Source: Oscheius dolichura
Lineage: Eukaryota > Nematoda > Chromadorea > Rhabditida > Rhabditidae
DNA: 64,000 nucleotides
Direction: 5' to 3'
Assembly: GCA_932521035.1 (NCBI GenBank)
Contig: OW051492.1
Location: 5,952,001 to 6,016,000, forward strand
The notes under the pieces are model-generated. The model was given only the letters and a program-made list of their open reading frames with translations, did not search any database and had not been told where the DNA came from. Made by a program: the position numbers and the translations under genes. This document shows, one piece after another, positions 15,313 to 27,484 of the stretch. Position 1 is the stretch's first letter. Each line of letters opens with the position of its first letter.

Positions 15313-17167
15313 ATGAACGGGAACCTGGCAAGTCGGCCAGCATGTAGAGCAGTCCTCGTTCTCTCCACCCTCCTTCTCCTCGTTCTTCTCTACTCTTCCT
15401 TCAGCAACAGCCCCGGAGGGGATGCCTCTGTCCGACAGCTCAAATATGGTTCCCACGGCAATGTTCCCTTTCCCAAGGTATCTTTATCTGTTTCTTTTCT
15501 TCAGACTATTCCATTACAGAGAATAATCCACCTGGACCTGAAAGGGGCGCCGCCGAAGACCTCCTACTACGATGAGTGGTTCTTCCCGTTCCTCGCCTCC
15601 CTCAACATCGACGGCATCCTCCTTGAATACGAGGATTCTTTCCCCTATTCCGACAGACTCTCCAATGTATTTTCCCTCCAAAACGGAACAATCTTGTTAG
15701 GTATCCCGAAGGCGGGGCCACTACTCCCCGAAAGACATCGAGCACATCACCCAGCTGGCCGAGCGGAACAACCTCGAAATAATCCCCCTTGTACAGACCT
15801 TCGGCCACATGGAATTCGTCCTGAAGCACAAGAAATTCTCTCGGCTAAGAGAGAACCACCTCGAGGTTGGCCGGCCCTGTCCCCTTGTACCCGACTGTTT
15901 TGCCAGGATGACTCCATCTGCGTGTCGGACCCAGACTCCCTCCAGCTCATCCAGGAAATGATCACCCAGGTGAAGAGAAGCCATCCGAATGTCAAGAGGA
16001 TACACATCGGCTCGGATGAGGCCTACCACGTCGGCGAGGATATCAGATGTCAGCAGGAGATGCAGAAACTAAGCAGCGACCCCAGAAGAGCTCTGGAAAA
16101 ACTGAAAATTCAACACATAGCTAGGTAGAAATTGGAGAGGAAGAAGGGAAGGTCTAGTTCAGAGTGGCCAGGCTATGCAAGGAACTGGGATTCGAGGAGG
16201 TATTCGCGTGGAATGACATGTTCGACAAGACGGCGGTGGGAGACCTCAGAGAACTGGGTGAGACACCCGTTTTAGAGGGGGCAATTCTCTTATTCAGGTC
16301 CACTGATAACCCCCGTGGTCTGGGGATACGCCACGGACGTGTTGAAGCAGGGCTACTTCCCGGAGGGACTGTTCTCCCGGCTGGGGGCCGTCTTCGAGAG
16401 GATCTGGTTCGCCAGCGCCTTCAAAGGAGCCAACGGGCGGGAGCAGGCCTTCATGTCCGTCGACCGCTACCTCCAGAACCACAGGTCCTACGTGGAATTG
16501 TACAGGAACTTCTCCTCGGTCAGTTTTCCCCTCCCTCATCTAGAATTCCCCCAGTTTTTGGAAGGAAAGGTCAAAGGGATAATGATCACCGGCTGGCAGC
16601 GGTACAGTCACCGTTTGCCCCTATCGGAGCTCCTCCCCGTGGCCATCCCCTCCTTGGTCATCAATTCCCTGTACCTGAGAGATGTCCAGCAGCCATTCAA
16701 CCAGATAAACAGGGCGGCCAAGGTAGTGTCGCGGATGACTTAAGGGGCAACAGCTACAGGTCCTGCTGAACTGTTCCTCCCCTCCGCTGGAAGTCGTCTT
16801 CTCCCCGGTCAGCATGGGCAACCAGACCTACTTCCCCCAAAAGGACACCTTCTTCGTCGAGTGCGCCTTCCGGGACCAAGAACTTTACAAGATTGTGAGT
16901 CTTATTCGTTTTTTTTGTAAGGAGAGAGTTCAGATAATGAAGGATCTCCGTCTTCTGAGGTGGAAGATCAACAACTTCTCGATGGACGTGAGGTGGAGAG
17001 ACGGACTGAGGGAGAACCTCCGGCAGATGTCCCCTCGGGTAGGTCGTGTCTGGGCGAAAGAAAGGCAAACAATTCAGCTGGAGGCCGTCCTCTTGCGGTA
17101 CTACGAGAAGCCAGACGTCGAGGAGATCCTGTCCCAGTACCTCGGCCCCCTCCGAGTACAGTTGTAG
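15313..17167 (+). CDS. Hexosaminidase-D-like glycosyl hydrolase (GH20) with N-terminal membrane anchor
   Basis: GH20 enzymes remove terminal N-acetylhexosamines. Seen: residues about 12-28 form one strong hydrophobic helix ([16 protein letters not shown]) after a short basic lead, which suggests a type II membrane protein. The catalytic domain starts [20 protein letters not shown] and continues [10 protein letters not shown]. It includes [17 protein letters not shown] and the catalytic acid pair in [12 protein letters not shown], and ends WYASAFKG-like with [10 protein letters not shown]. This order matches vertebrate HEXD (HEXDC), which lacks such an anchor in its common form. Introns are about 30 to 45 nt. 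A tttcag acceptor ends 10 nt before the chosen ATG; an upstream in-frame ATG at 15223 lies before that acceptor and was not used. It sits between TRAPPC10 and SLC38A10, 94 bp before the latter. Confidence 0.86.
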
Positions 17168-17260
17168 ATATTCCCCCTAGTTGTTATTACCGTGCCTTTG
17201 CTAGGTGCTATTCCCCCTCTTGCCAGGCTGCTCTTGTCATTTCTTGGGCATAATACTCAT

Positions 17261-19616
17261 ATGGATAAAGACATTGAATCTCTCTTCCCTCCTCGTGGTA
17301 ATACTGGCTTGTCCAATGGCTACTTGGCCCAGTGCCGCCAGTTCAAAACCGTGTTTCAGGTATGAAAAAGAGAGATGACAAGGATACGGAGTCCCTCTTG
17401 TCCCACCGAAATTCTCACGGTGAGTCGTGTCCCGTCTTGTTCGAACCTGTTAAAATGATACCCCCTTTGAATAGTAAGAGTAGAAACCCATTCCCTCAAT
17501 GTGTCCTGGTGGAGGTCTGTCTCCGTCCTCCTCTAATCAGATATTCAGAGTCCGACGTGGATTCTGACCCGGAGACGGGCACAGTGAAGTCGCCCTCCTC
17601 CTCCTCTCACAGCTTCAATCCCACGCCGCATGTCTTCAATTTGGCCAATTGCATCGTCGGCGTCTCGGTGCTGGCCATGCCGTTTGTCTTCCAGCAGTGT
17701 GGCATCCTCCTGGCCGCCGTGATGATCGGCTTCTGTTCGGTCCTCACAAAATGGACTTGCTACTTCCTCACAAAGGCTTCTTTCATGTCCAAGTTAGTAT
17801 CTTCTTTGGGTGGCTGATCCCTCCTTTCAGAAGACGCAGTTACGAGGCCCTTGCCCTGGCGGCTCTCGGCCCCACAGGACGTCGTTTTATTGAGATGTGT
17901 CTGCTGTTCTTCCTCGTCTCCTCAATCATTGCTTTTATGGTGGTCATTGGAGACATCGGTCCTCACGTGGTGGCCGACTATCTCGACCTGGAGGCCCCCA
18001 CCGCCAAGCTGCGCACCCTGGTCATGGTCAGTCCCTCGTCTTCCTCCTTTTCCAATCCACAGGTCCTCGTCACCCTGTTCATCATCTTCCCTCTCTCCCT
18101 AATCAACGATCTCGAAAAGTTCTCTATCGTCTCCTCGCTGGCCATCTTCTTCTATGCCGTCTTTGTTGTCCGAATGGTCAGTCCTCCCTCTTGCTTATCT
18201 ATCGTCTCCCAGATCGCCGAGGCTGTCCCCGTCATCTGGGATGGCAAGTGGAGTGTCAACGTCATCTGGTGGCGTTCCTCTGGTTTCCTCACCTGGTGCC
18301 TCCTCCCCTCTTCCCCAATATTCCGTATTCAGTCTGCCCATCGTCTGCATGGCCATGTCCTGTCAAACCCAGCTCTTCTGCGTGATTGAGTGCATTAAAG
18401 ACGCCACCACGTACCGGGTCGACTCGGTCGTCTCCCACGCGATCAACTTCTGTTCGGCCATGTGAGTCCTCCTTCATCTCCCTCTAAAATGTCTTCCAGG
18501 TACGCGGCCGTCGGTCTCTTCGGCTACGTGGCCTTCTTTTCGAAGGAACTCCACGGCGATGTCCTCGTTGAATTGCGTGAGTTCCCGGGTTAAGGTGCCG
18601 AGGCGACCGCAGTTTCAGAGTCCTCCTGGTTCACCCAAATGCTCAAGCTGGCCTTCATGCTGAGTATCGCCGTCAGCATTCCGTTGATGTTATTCCCCGC
18701 GCGCTCGGCCCTCTTCAACCTCGTCCTCCGACCGGTAATTCCTCCCTTTTCTCTTTCACCGTGTCCAGAGCGGCTGTGAGCTGCCGACTGCCGTAATCGA
18801 GAAGTCTACCTTCCACGTGCTCACCTTCGTCATCCTCGTCTCCAACCTCATGGTGGCCCTCATCATTCCCAACGGTCAGTCCTCCTTCGTTATCCTCCCC
18901 ATTCTTCCATTCCAGTCGAGTTCATCCTCGGTATCACGGGGTCCCTCATCGGCTCCATGATCTCCACCATAATTCCCTCGCTGCTTTTCATTTGTATAGC
19001 CAAAACTAAAGGCCACCAGTACATTCCTATGGCCAAAGGGTGCCTCGTGGTCGGCTGCTTCATTCTCCTGGCAAGCACCTGGGCCACCCTAGAGTCGGAA
19101 AAACGTTCCACCACGGTGGAGAAGGTCTGTGTCTCTTCTGGTCGCCACATTTTGCCCATTTCAGCCCATTCCAAAGGATTCCGTAGTCAACGAGCCGGCT
19201 TTAAAGAGTCTTGAAAGATTGGAAGAGAAGGTTCTCGACACGAATATGAACATATCACAGGTGCGAATTCTACTTTTGATTTTCCGAATTGGATGTTTAG
19301 AAATTGGATGACATAATGGCAGCTAAAGGAGACGAGAAAGAATCGGCGCGGTTGATCGTAGAGATGAAAGAACAACATGAGGAACAGGTGACAACTGAAA
19401 TAAATCGAATATGGACCCGAAGTTTAGGCAAAACTGATCAAAAAACAGGAACAGATTGTGGACGCTCTCAATAAGCATATTGATAAACACAAAGAAGCTC
19501 ACGATGAAGTTGAAAAGTCTCCTAATTCTTCCGAAATCACTGCAACTCCCCCAGAAATCAAAGAGGCTAATGTCAGTGCGGTTACTACACCAATCGCTAG
19601 CAAAGCACAGCTTTAA
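17261..19616 (+). CDS. SLC38A10: SLC38A10-like amino acid transporter
   Basis: This is a sodium-coupled neutral amino acid transporter of the AAAP superfamily. Seen: a hydrophilic N-terminus of about 90 residues (rich in S, D and E), then TM1 with LANCIVGVSVLAMPFVFQQC. Roughly ten more helices follow, including FMVVIGDIGPHVVADYL, LPIVCMAMSCQTQLF, FGYVAFFSKELHGDVL and IPNVEFILGITGSLIGSMIS. A C-terminal tail of about 140 residues forms a charged coiled coil (KLIKKQEQIVDALNKH). Motif order matches vertebrate SLC38A10, although the family's N-terminal lead is normally very short. The splice pattern of exons at 17400-17560 is uncertain because the frame stays open through candidate introns. Composition changes inside the gene: the transporter core is GC-rich and the tail exons after about 19,200 are AT-rich. 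Confidence 0.87.
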
Positions 19617-19887
19617 AACATCATGATACTACGGGTTTTATATGTATTTATTTTATCGGGGTATATATAAACGTTGATTTAATTAAATTTGACAAAAAGA
19701 AAGAAATAAAAAATGGAAAGACAGACAAAGACGTGCTTAAAGCTATAATGAGAAAATTATGAACATACTAGATATGAAAATACTCTGTGCTGGGGCAACA
19801 ATGTGTGACACGTAGAACGGAGAAAATTAACAAACTTCACAAGACAGGAAGAGGCGGGTCGCCGCTATGAGGAAGAGATTGTTGAGA

Positions 19888-21338
19888 CTAAAAGTTGAAA
19901 CGATTAGTTTTAGAAATAAATAAATCTACCATTTGAAGAGCAGATAGCTCAACTCTTTCAGAATAGCGTGGTGGATTAGGCATTGGAGGCGCTTGTACAG
20001 CTTGGTCATAGGAAGGAGGCGGCTCCATTGGTTTCATACCACTTGAACCAACGGGGGCAGGGTCGACGCCACCTTGAAATCATTTTAGTCGATATATGAA
20101 AAGTAACATACCTATCATATTTGGGTTAAAGGTAGGGATAGTGTCCAATCTTACGTAGGGATTACCATGTGGTGGAAAAGCAGAGGGTGTTCGTGTACAA
20201 ACCACCCGATCACCAGATAAAATATATTCCTGAATAAATAATTATAAATACTCATTTGATTTAAACCTGTGCTGTATTAGATCGGCCCGGCTGAGCCACT
20301 CGGCTCCTTTCCATGTTACGCGAGGGGAGCCTACGGCGAGCTTGGGCCCTTAAAGAATGCTGGTCGCGGCGACGTTCAGACCGTTTGCGAGGACACCAGT
20401 TGATCCGACAAAGGCCACAACAGAGTAGAAACACCAGAACAACCAATACAGGGATCACAAATCCCATGGGAGGTGAAAATTTCTAAAAGACAGTATTGCT
20501 AATTGCAAAAAGGCAAACTTCGCAGAAGATCCCTTTATAAAAGTTCTTCTGAGAGCAATCGCAATACCAGCTACCATTTTGTTCAAATTGCAGACTAGCG
20601 CCATTGGCACATTTAATTCTTTCACAATGTGATCCGTCGATATACAGTGAATTCGGGCATCTCAAAATCCGTTGCAAAAATTATATATAAACTAACTGGC
20701 ATTCATATGATATTGGGCCTGTTTTTACTTTTTGCAGCACACCCCCATTGATGCACTGCTTCTTTTCACAGGAAGTGCCCTAAACGATCTTCAACAAAAT
20801 TGAAACAGCTTACGTTGAAATATTGGGGACAATCGCAAAATCCATTGGGGTTAATTTTTCCACCATTCATACAAGAGATCTTCTTAATACCGAACATTCC
20901 GCGAACACCGTCCCACATCTCATTGAATACAGTCATTACTAGAAAACAATAGCCATTAGTTATAAATATATAGATTACACTGCCGTTCCTTAGTGACTCC
21001 AGTCGTATTTATTGGCTTAGTTGTAGTTAAAGGTGCTTCCGAGAGGCTTTTGTCTTCTAAAATAACTTTGGGCGCTAGTGCTGTTGTTGGCATTGCGGTT
21101 GGCGGTCCAGCTGAAGTTTTATTCTCTGACGGTAGAGTCGGAGCTACTGATGTTGTCTGGGTGGTATTACGATCTACCATCTTCTAAATTCACATATAGA
21201 AGAGATTAAGAAGATTACATTATAAGAAATAAATGAATTTAAAAAACTTACTATTGACGGGGTGGATTCCTTTGGGAGTATTATGCTGTCGTAAAATTCA
21301 CGGGTTCGTGAAGGATTACGCGAAGCCGACCCGGGCAT
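19888..21338 (-). CDS. Single-pass membrane protein with mucin-like stalk and EGF-like repeats
   Basis: The exact ortholog is not recognised. Seen in order: a short N-terminus (MPGSASRNPSR), then a Thr/Ser/Pro-rich, probably O-glycosylated stretch (NTTQTTSVAPTLPSENKTS). Three cysteine-rich EGF-like units follow (CMNGGKINPNGFCDCP, CINGGVLQ, CANGASLQFEQNGSWYCDC). Next are one transmembrane helix (GFVIPVLVVLVFLLCCGLC), a very basic juxtamembrane segment (RKRSERRRDQ), and a cytoplasmic tail with PPSYDQAV, a PPxY motif that could bind WW domains. No clear signal peptide is seen in the first exon, so the true start may lie upstream or the protein may be inserted by its TM segment. A role in adhesion or signalling at the cell surface is inference. 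Confidence 0.65.
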
Positions 21339-21751
21339 GATGTAATGATGGTAAAACCCAGTTTATACTCTACAAAAAGGCATATAAAACAAAATCTAAC
21401 CTTAGAAAAAAGTATGGGAACAGCCCTTTCAAGAGAAATAGTGACACGCGTAAATATTAAGGTTTAACCCGTATCAATGTATCACAGAAAGAAGAAAATA
21501 AGTGTATAGGCAAGATATACATGTAGAGAAGAACCAGCGCTAATTTGTCTTTTGAAGATCGCAATCTAAAACATACTAGTTTAGAAAGGAAATTAACATT
21601 GAATAGAAACTGTAGAGATTATAGACTAAACGTTAGTTCAGCTTAGCAAGTTTTCAGCCCTGTGAGAAATTGAGAGAAAACGAAAAGAGGCAAACGTTGT
21701 ACTAATCAACAGTAATTTCTGTTTAAAAAAACTTTGCCTACAGAGTTCCTT
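21339..21751. other. Spacer between two minus-strand genes
   Basis: AT-rich, 413 bp. It holds the 3' region of the C1orf43-like gene and the 5' flank of the EGF-type gene. No coding exon is seen. Confidence 0.45.
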
Positions 21752-23076
21752 TCAGCTTAACAGCGGTTGACTGGAGTCGCTCTGATGCCTCCGTCGTGAG
21801 GGTGTTTCATGGCGTCCGGAGGGCAAAAGCGCCACCCGCTCTTCTGCAGCTACATTAGCAATAAGACGTCCGCCTAAAAAGAAACAAAATACAAAGCATA
21901 TTGGTCTCTGGCATGCAATGCATAGAAACAAAAAGGCTAGTCCAATGAAAAATAAAATGGATAATATATAAAGGCGAAGCAACTAAAACGCTGATTAACG
22001 ACATGATTATACCTTCAGAGTCATCCGACGACTCAGAATCTGAATGGGATATTACAGTACGCGTAGGTGTTTCGCTTGTTTTATAAGATGCCTAACATTA
22101 AAAAAAGCGTTGCAAAATTAGAAAAATGATTAAAACTTAAATAGAAATGCAATACCTACCGTCACTTCCGCCAAATTTGGTCCTATTCCCTCTTTTACTT
22201 GTAGAAGGAGGGTTGGGTTTTAGACTTGTAGCTGCATTGCCAGGGGAAGGGACCTGCTTGTTGATTCTAAAAAAAACAGATTTATACCAAAAAAACACTA
22301 CATATCATAAGTAAGTTAGGGGTACATTAACGGTAAGTACGTTAACATACATTTTCACAAATTCATTAAGAAGCGATCTCAGCTCCATAAGGTGTTGTAC
22401 ATCAAATTTTTGTGGTAGAAAGCGAGCGGAATAGTGAAGAAATGCTAGTCTTTGGCAAAGATTGAGAGGCAGAGATGTGATCTTTTGCCTTAATCTGTAA
22501 AAAGAGGTTTACTTACTGAAGCGAACGTACCTATTAAGATAAGCATAAGTTTCTTCACCAGGAAGCCTGGCGTAAAGTTCATCAATTCTAGAGAGCTGGT
22601 AATCTGAAGGACATAGAAATTTAAACAAAAGTAATCCAACCTATTTCTCTGCTAATTTCATCTACTGCAATCATACGATTGACATATGCTTTATCAGAAT
22701 CTATAAATCAATGAATTAAACAAAAACGATGCTCACGTTGAACTATTGTGGTACAATCAGTCAGGCGAGGCTGATACGAGTCTATCAAATTTTTGACCTT
22801 TTCTAATTGCTCTTTTATAACTTTCGTTGAACGTCTAAGTATCATTTACGATAAGAATTCTCTAGATAAATGGTTACTTTGAAAAGGGTAGAGTGATGTT
22901 TGGGGTATTCCTGGCATTATTATTTCGTAGTCGAGTTATTTGTCGATGAGCAAAAATACCCATTAAAATTATAAGCTGAAATATGAACAGAAATTATAGC
23001 AGCAAGATTATATTACCAATATACACAAAGTAAAGACAAAAAGCACGCTGATTCCATCAAAAATCAGCCAGGTCAT
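21752..23076 (-). CDS. C1orf43/NICE-3-like single-pass membrane protein
   Basis: The family member in vertebrates is a Golgi/mitochondrial membrane protein implicated in phagocytosis. Seen: an N-terminal transmembrane helix (SVLFVFTLCILLIILMGIFA) is followed by HRQITRLRNN, like the vertebrate VKRQIMR segment. Then come STKVIKEQLEKVKNLI, comparable to the KDLKEEIDIRLSRV block, and AYVNRMIAVDEISREI, comparable to YLYRMKALDAIRTS. A helical domain ends NEFVKIINK, and the tail is rich in S, P and basic residues (ETPSRRRHQSDSSQPLLS). The assignment rests on pattern and order, not on long identity. Eight or so exons; the last intron (about 21876-22010) is about 135 nt, longer than its neighbours. 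Unrelated single-pass proteins cannot be excluded. Confidence 0.5.
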
Positions 23077-23479
23077 TTCAGTTGTTCAAGTATTTGTCAT
23101 TTGATCTAAATCTAAAATTTACGATCTAAAAACATTGAAATAATATGGCAAAGAAAAAGAAATATTGAGTAAAATCAGATCAGATAAAGGGAGAGAGAGA
23201 GCAGTCCACCAGAGACGCAGACGGCGCTTGACCGACGTTTTAGCGGCAGCGAAGAAAAATAACAGCTTAGAAATACCTTTATAGATCATCAATGTAGAAA
23301 ATTTTTAGTTACCCGTCTTCTTGTATATTTATTTGGTTCAAGGGTCAAGAGAAGGAGATAACAAATAGATTTTGCAGATAACGATTTTATAACGCAAATT
23401 CCAAATAGATAGCACGAACAAGTAATCTAAGCAAGTGAATTTATATCGACAACATAGAAAACAACCAATAGTAGTATTA
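23077..23479. other. Spacer upstream of the C1orf43-like gene
   Basis: 403 bp, mostly AT-rich, with a purine run near 23190 and a short GC-richer patch at 23210-23250. No exon is seen. It should hold the promoter of the C1orf43-like gene and the 3' end of the innexin. Confidence 0.4.
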
Positions 23480-25561
23480 TTATTTTTCTGTTTTAGCATC
23501 TCCAGAGGCAAGCGGAGCGCGGACTATAAAACATTAATTAACAATGCTATCAAATTTTTAAGCAGTCATCTTACACAATGAGGAAGGCTGCCGATATTTC
23601 TTAGGATGATAAACTTGGCTCACCAGAATATGCATTTCCAATGCTATAGGAACAGCCATCCCCATGAATTTGGCTTGATATTCCTTTCTTCTCATAATAT
23701 TTTTCCCATATCTGCAAAGGCCATCTATTCAACATTGCATATTAAAGCTTACTTTGTATGTCACGTGATAATATATGCTTGTATTCGTAAAGTCTCGAAT
23801 GAACTGAAGAATGAGACATCCGTCGTGTCCCATAAACTAAATAATTGATGGTCTGTATAAATTCGAGAAATTGTATAAAGCAAATCTAACGGATACAGCC
23901 CCATGTCGACTGGCTACCTTCTAGATACTTGCTTACCTGTGCAAATTTGAAAACATAAGGTCTCACTCTTGAGCGAGTCAAAGAATCGGTTTGAGACTGC
24001 AACATGTGTTATAAGGTGTGCCAACGTAAAAATGCTAACAATTACCTTTAATACGCAACTAGCAACCTCATAGAGACCACCGTTACTTATCCAATTATAA
24101 AGGTACGTAAATATGTTAGTCATTGTCACTGCCGCCAGCTGAAGGTTATTTTAACAATGTATGCACTATATCGCTTACAAAGAAATACCAAAAGTAAAGG
24201 ATCAAAAAGAGCTTTCCGTTGATGTAATTCACTGGCAGAAGACATTGAGAATGATGCATGTGCTCAAACCATTTCTTAAAAATAAAAATTAGAAAGGCGT
24301 TTGCTTTTATCAAACGGAATTATATAGCAATTCAGTTGAATATATCTAGACCCCTCCGTTTCCAAAAAAGGCTAAATATTCTGAAAAATCTTTAAGACAT
24401 ACCATATGTGAAGTTGCAAACACGCAGCGAACTTCAGTAGGAAAATGTGCAGACTGGCTAGTGGTCAAGCCCCTATTACTTGGTGGCATACCCGTTGTAT
24501 TCGCGTTTAAGTAAAACATCACTTCCTGGAAAGTTTTTTTTAAAAATTGTCTCTTGTATATTTCAAAAAAAAAAATGTTTTCAAATAATTAGAAACATGA
24601 AACTGACCGAGATGCCCCAGAAGAAATCGGCGTCCAACATATAACACACAAGAAAAAGTTGGGCTAGAACGTTGAGAAAATATAGAATCTTGACAAGGAA
24701 GTAGAAAAACGTGATAGTATATGGATAGCGCCATAGTATCGAATAGAGGCCCTTCTATAAAAAAAGAGAATGCCTGTTTTCTTTTTATTGTGAGAGAACG
24801 TGTAATAGTTAAATGTTGGTCACCTTGCTTGCACGTCGATTATAGAAATACATAAAAATGTATTCCGCTATCTTTTCTTCTTTTTCTTCGCGATCTTTAG
24901 GCTTACTTTCGATTTCAAAAGCTTCGTTAACAATTGTTTCCAAGTCAATATCTGGTAAAGAAGACATACATAGAAATCGACCAACATACAGAACCAGCTT
25001 TGAAAGACTGTCCAGAATACCTGTGGTAATGAGAAGCAAAACATTTGGAAAAGAAACAGCAAAGGGATCCACTGTAATGCGAAGATCAAAATATTCAGCG
25101 AAAACAAGTACCTGATAATAAGAAACGTAGTTCTCAGGCTTTACAACGCGATCTTTTACTTTATCAAAGTGTTGTCCATAATAACGGTAAGTTCCTCGAA
25201 CAAAACAATAGTCCAAAATATACTCGTTCCAGCCCTTAACGTCTGAATTTTCAATAGCTACGAAAAATACGAATCATACCATCAACCTGCTTTGGTGTGA
25301 TACAGTCGATAGGATTTCCATAGAAATGCAGTCCCACTATAGAAAAAAAGAGAGCCAAAATAAAGACTGAAATGTTTAAATTATTTTCAAATGTAGAAGA
25401 AAAGAATAGATGCTAACGCAAAGTTCTAATGAAACTAAACCTGTGGTACGCGAATGTAGTCTGTCTACAAAGTCAGCTGGTTCTTTTCTTCCGGGGTTGT
25501 CTTTACCGTTCTCTCCATTTTGAAAATTCTTTTCAACCACTTCAAGTTTGAATCCGATCAT
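23480..25561 (-). CDS. Innexin gap-junction channel subunit
   Basis: Innexins form invertebrate gap junctions. Seen: the N-terminal cytoplasmic part ends DFVDRLHSRTT, then TM1 runs into GLHFYGNPIDCITPKQ, the conserved start of the first extracellular loop. The loop ends DYCFVRGTYRYY. The innexin signature YYQW is rebuilt across an intron (SYYQ/WIPLLFLFQ). A cytoplasmic loop with KPKDREEKEEK follows, then TM3, a second extracellular loop containing FPTEVRC and QCLLPVNYINGKLF, and TM4. The C-terminal domain holds GHDGCLILQFIRD and KIWEKYYEKKG, matching the LGCDGVFILRMI and LWEKY pattern of nematode innexins. The last exon (VRAPLASGDAKTEK) was chosen over an earlier possible stop at 23550 because it is GC-richer and spliced in phase. 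The subfamily is not assigned. Confidence 0.92.
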
Positions 25562-25856
25562 TTTCTAAATGGTAATAATTAGAACATTATGTGTTCATAT
25601 GTTTTGTACAACTCAGAAAAAATGCACAAAAACTATGAGAGAGCTGTACTATTACTAAATGCAGCTGTTGACTCGAGCGAGCAACAAAGCAAGCAGAAGA
25701 AAAGAAAAAAAGCCGGGAAAAATTTTAATTTTGGCGCAAAAGTGACAATTCAAAATGCCCACTGAAATACCCGCTAACATAAATGTTCAATTAATGTTTC
25801 AGTGTGAATACGAGTTGTATAAATAAATATTTATTACAAGAGAAAGAAAAGGAAGA
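25562..25856. other. AT-to-GC block border between innexin and the next gene
   Basis: 295 bp of AT-rich sequence with no exon. Base composition switches to GC-rich within a few bases of the stop codon at 25857. Confidence 0.5.
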
Positions 25857-26715
25857 CTAGCTTCTTTCGGGCTGGGTTCTATCGGGTACCTCAGTCTTCG
25901 AGGTGCCTTGTACGCGTAATGTTTCCGAGGCTACGGTACTGGACAGGTTCAGCTCGGATGACTGCTCCTCTTGTGCCGCGATCATCTCCGTGGTTTTGGG
26001 CAATTCGTAGTCCCGTTCGCTGTCCTCCATTAAAATCTTCTCCATCCGATCCAGAAAATCAGTTTGATGTCCTTTCTTAGCCCGGGGGTATTTCTGGGAC
26101 TGTACCCGTTCCCTCTTCCTCTCCCTATAAATATATTCCCTTTTCGTTTATCTCCTAAACTGACTCTCTGTCCGAATCGGCCTGTGTCATTGCCAGGGGA
26201 AGCTCTCCCTCGGCAGCAGTCTCCGAACTTTTGTGTATCCGGATAGTGGCCGCGTTGGCCGTCTGGGCCTCCTCCGCCAGCGAGACGTCGTCCATGAAGT
26301 CCGGCTCCTCCCTCTTCGTGTTCCACAGTGCCCGGGTCTGTAACCTCATAATTATGGCCAGGAGAAGCCCTCGTCCAACCTTGATGAGCTGTTCCTCGTC
26401 GTTGTCCACCTCGTCGAACTGGGGCAATACGTGGGAGGCGATGGTGTAGTAGCAGGCGGAGATGGCCTGGAAGACGACCAAGAGGATGCCCGCCGTCCGA
26501 AGGACCTTGATGATCTGGTGGGTGTGCTCCGTCTGGGGAATGTAGCGCTGAAATCGGACCGTGTCCGGGCGAGGGAGATTCTAACCGGGCCATACTCCGC
26601 CGCCTGGGGGAGGCGTCTGTAGTTGCCGGGATTGGTCGGCGGCTTCAGGGCAGTCCAGTTAAAGCCGTCAGCAACGACGGTAACCACCAGGACGAGCAGA
26701 AAGAAGACGACCATT
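25857..26715 (-). CDS. Orphan membrane or secreted protein with signal peptide
   Basis: Not recognised. Seen: a classic signal peptide (MVVFFLLVLVVTVVADG), then an N-glycosylation sequon (NWT) and a Pro/Tyr-rich segment (PPTNPGNYRRLPQ). A second hydrophobic stretch (GILLVVFQAISACYYTIASH) probably spans the membrane. The acidic C-terminal half is helical (EEPDFMDDVSLAEEAQT, later MEKILMEDSERDYELPKTTE) and ends near SELNLSSTVASETLR. Splicing near the middle seems to use a 15-nt microexon at 26106-26120 coding RKRER. The topology would place the charged tail in the cytosol. It is the first gene of a GC-rich block and is divergent from the SANT-like gene. Confidence 0.6.
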
Positions 26716-27484
26716 TTCGGAAGAAGAAATGGTAAATGTGGAAGGGATCCGCGGAGATTTATCCGGTGAAAACGGGCTCGTACAACTCGGCTCCCCTCAT
26801 TCGCCATTTCGCTATCAATTCTGTTTATCCGCCGGAAGGGGACCATCTTCTCTCATTAGACTGATAATTGCACCATCCTCCACCCCTCCATTATCCTGGC
26901 TCACCTCACCCTCGCCCCCTCCTTTATCAATTCCAGGACGACACCTCTCCCCACTCTACAAGCCTCTCGCAAAATAGGCATCTATTTCCCGTCGTCATCG
27001 TCTCCTTTGGAGTCCCCCTCTTCTCGGCCACCTCCTTCAGTCCTTCTAGAGAGGCACCTTCCGCCCCGCACGCTCCAGAAAGTCAGAAAATGCTCTTTTC
27101 CCAGGTTATCTCAAAGATTTTGCCTTTCTCGAGGGGCAGAGGCTCTATTAGCCGGCGAGGCCGCCCTCGACAGCGCGTTCCCGCCGGCCACTATTGAACC
27201 GGGAATGCAGGGCCTCGGGAGGCGTCGCCGTCCTGCCATCCCGCTCTAAAACATGCCCCCATCTCCACGCTTTTTCTTTCATAAAAGGCGACTTTTGAAC
27301 TGTCCAATGTTTCCAGAAATGAGTCCAGCCAATGGAAAAGATGAGCAGCAGGCTCTGTCGCGAAAGCCACGGGCCCGGCCGGCATCTACCGCCTTCACAG
27401 GTACAGCAGTTCATCCAGATTAAATCACTTGCTCCCCTGGCCAGGGGGTTTCCTTTCCCATTACTTTTAATTCTGCCTACCTCA
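26716..27484. promoter_or_regulatory. Divergent intergenic region, GC-rich
   Basis: 769 bp between two genes transcribed outward. Several open frames cross it but none shows exon-intron structure or a recognisable domain. Promoters of both flanking genes are expected here. Confidence 0.4.

Noticed and set aside
21876-22010. Very hydrophobic open frame that could be a transmembrane exon
   Set aside because: It lies in an intron that must be removed to keep the C1orf43-like frame in phase, and it starts with no donor-compatible phase. AT-rich sequence readily yields such hydrophobic frames by chance.
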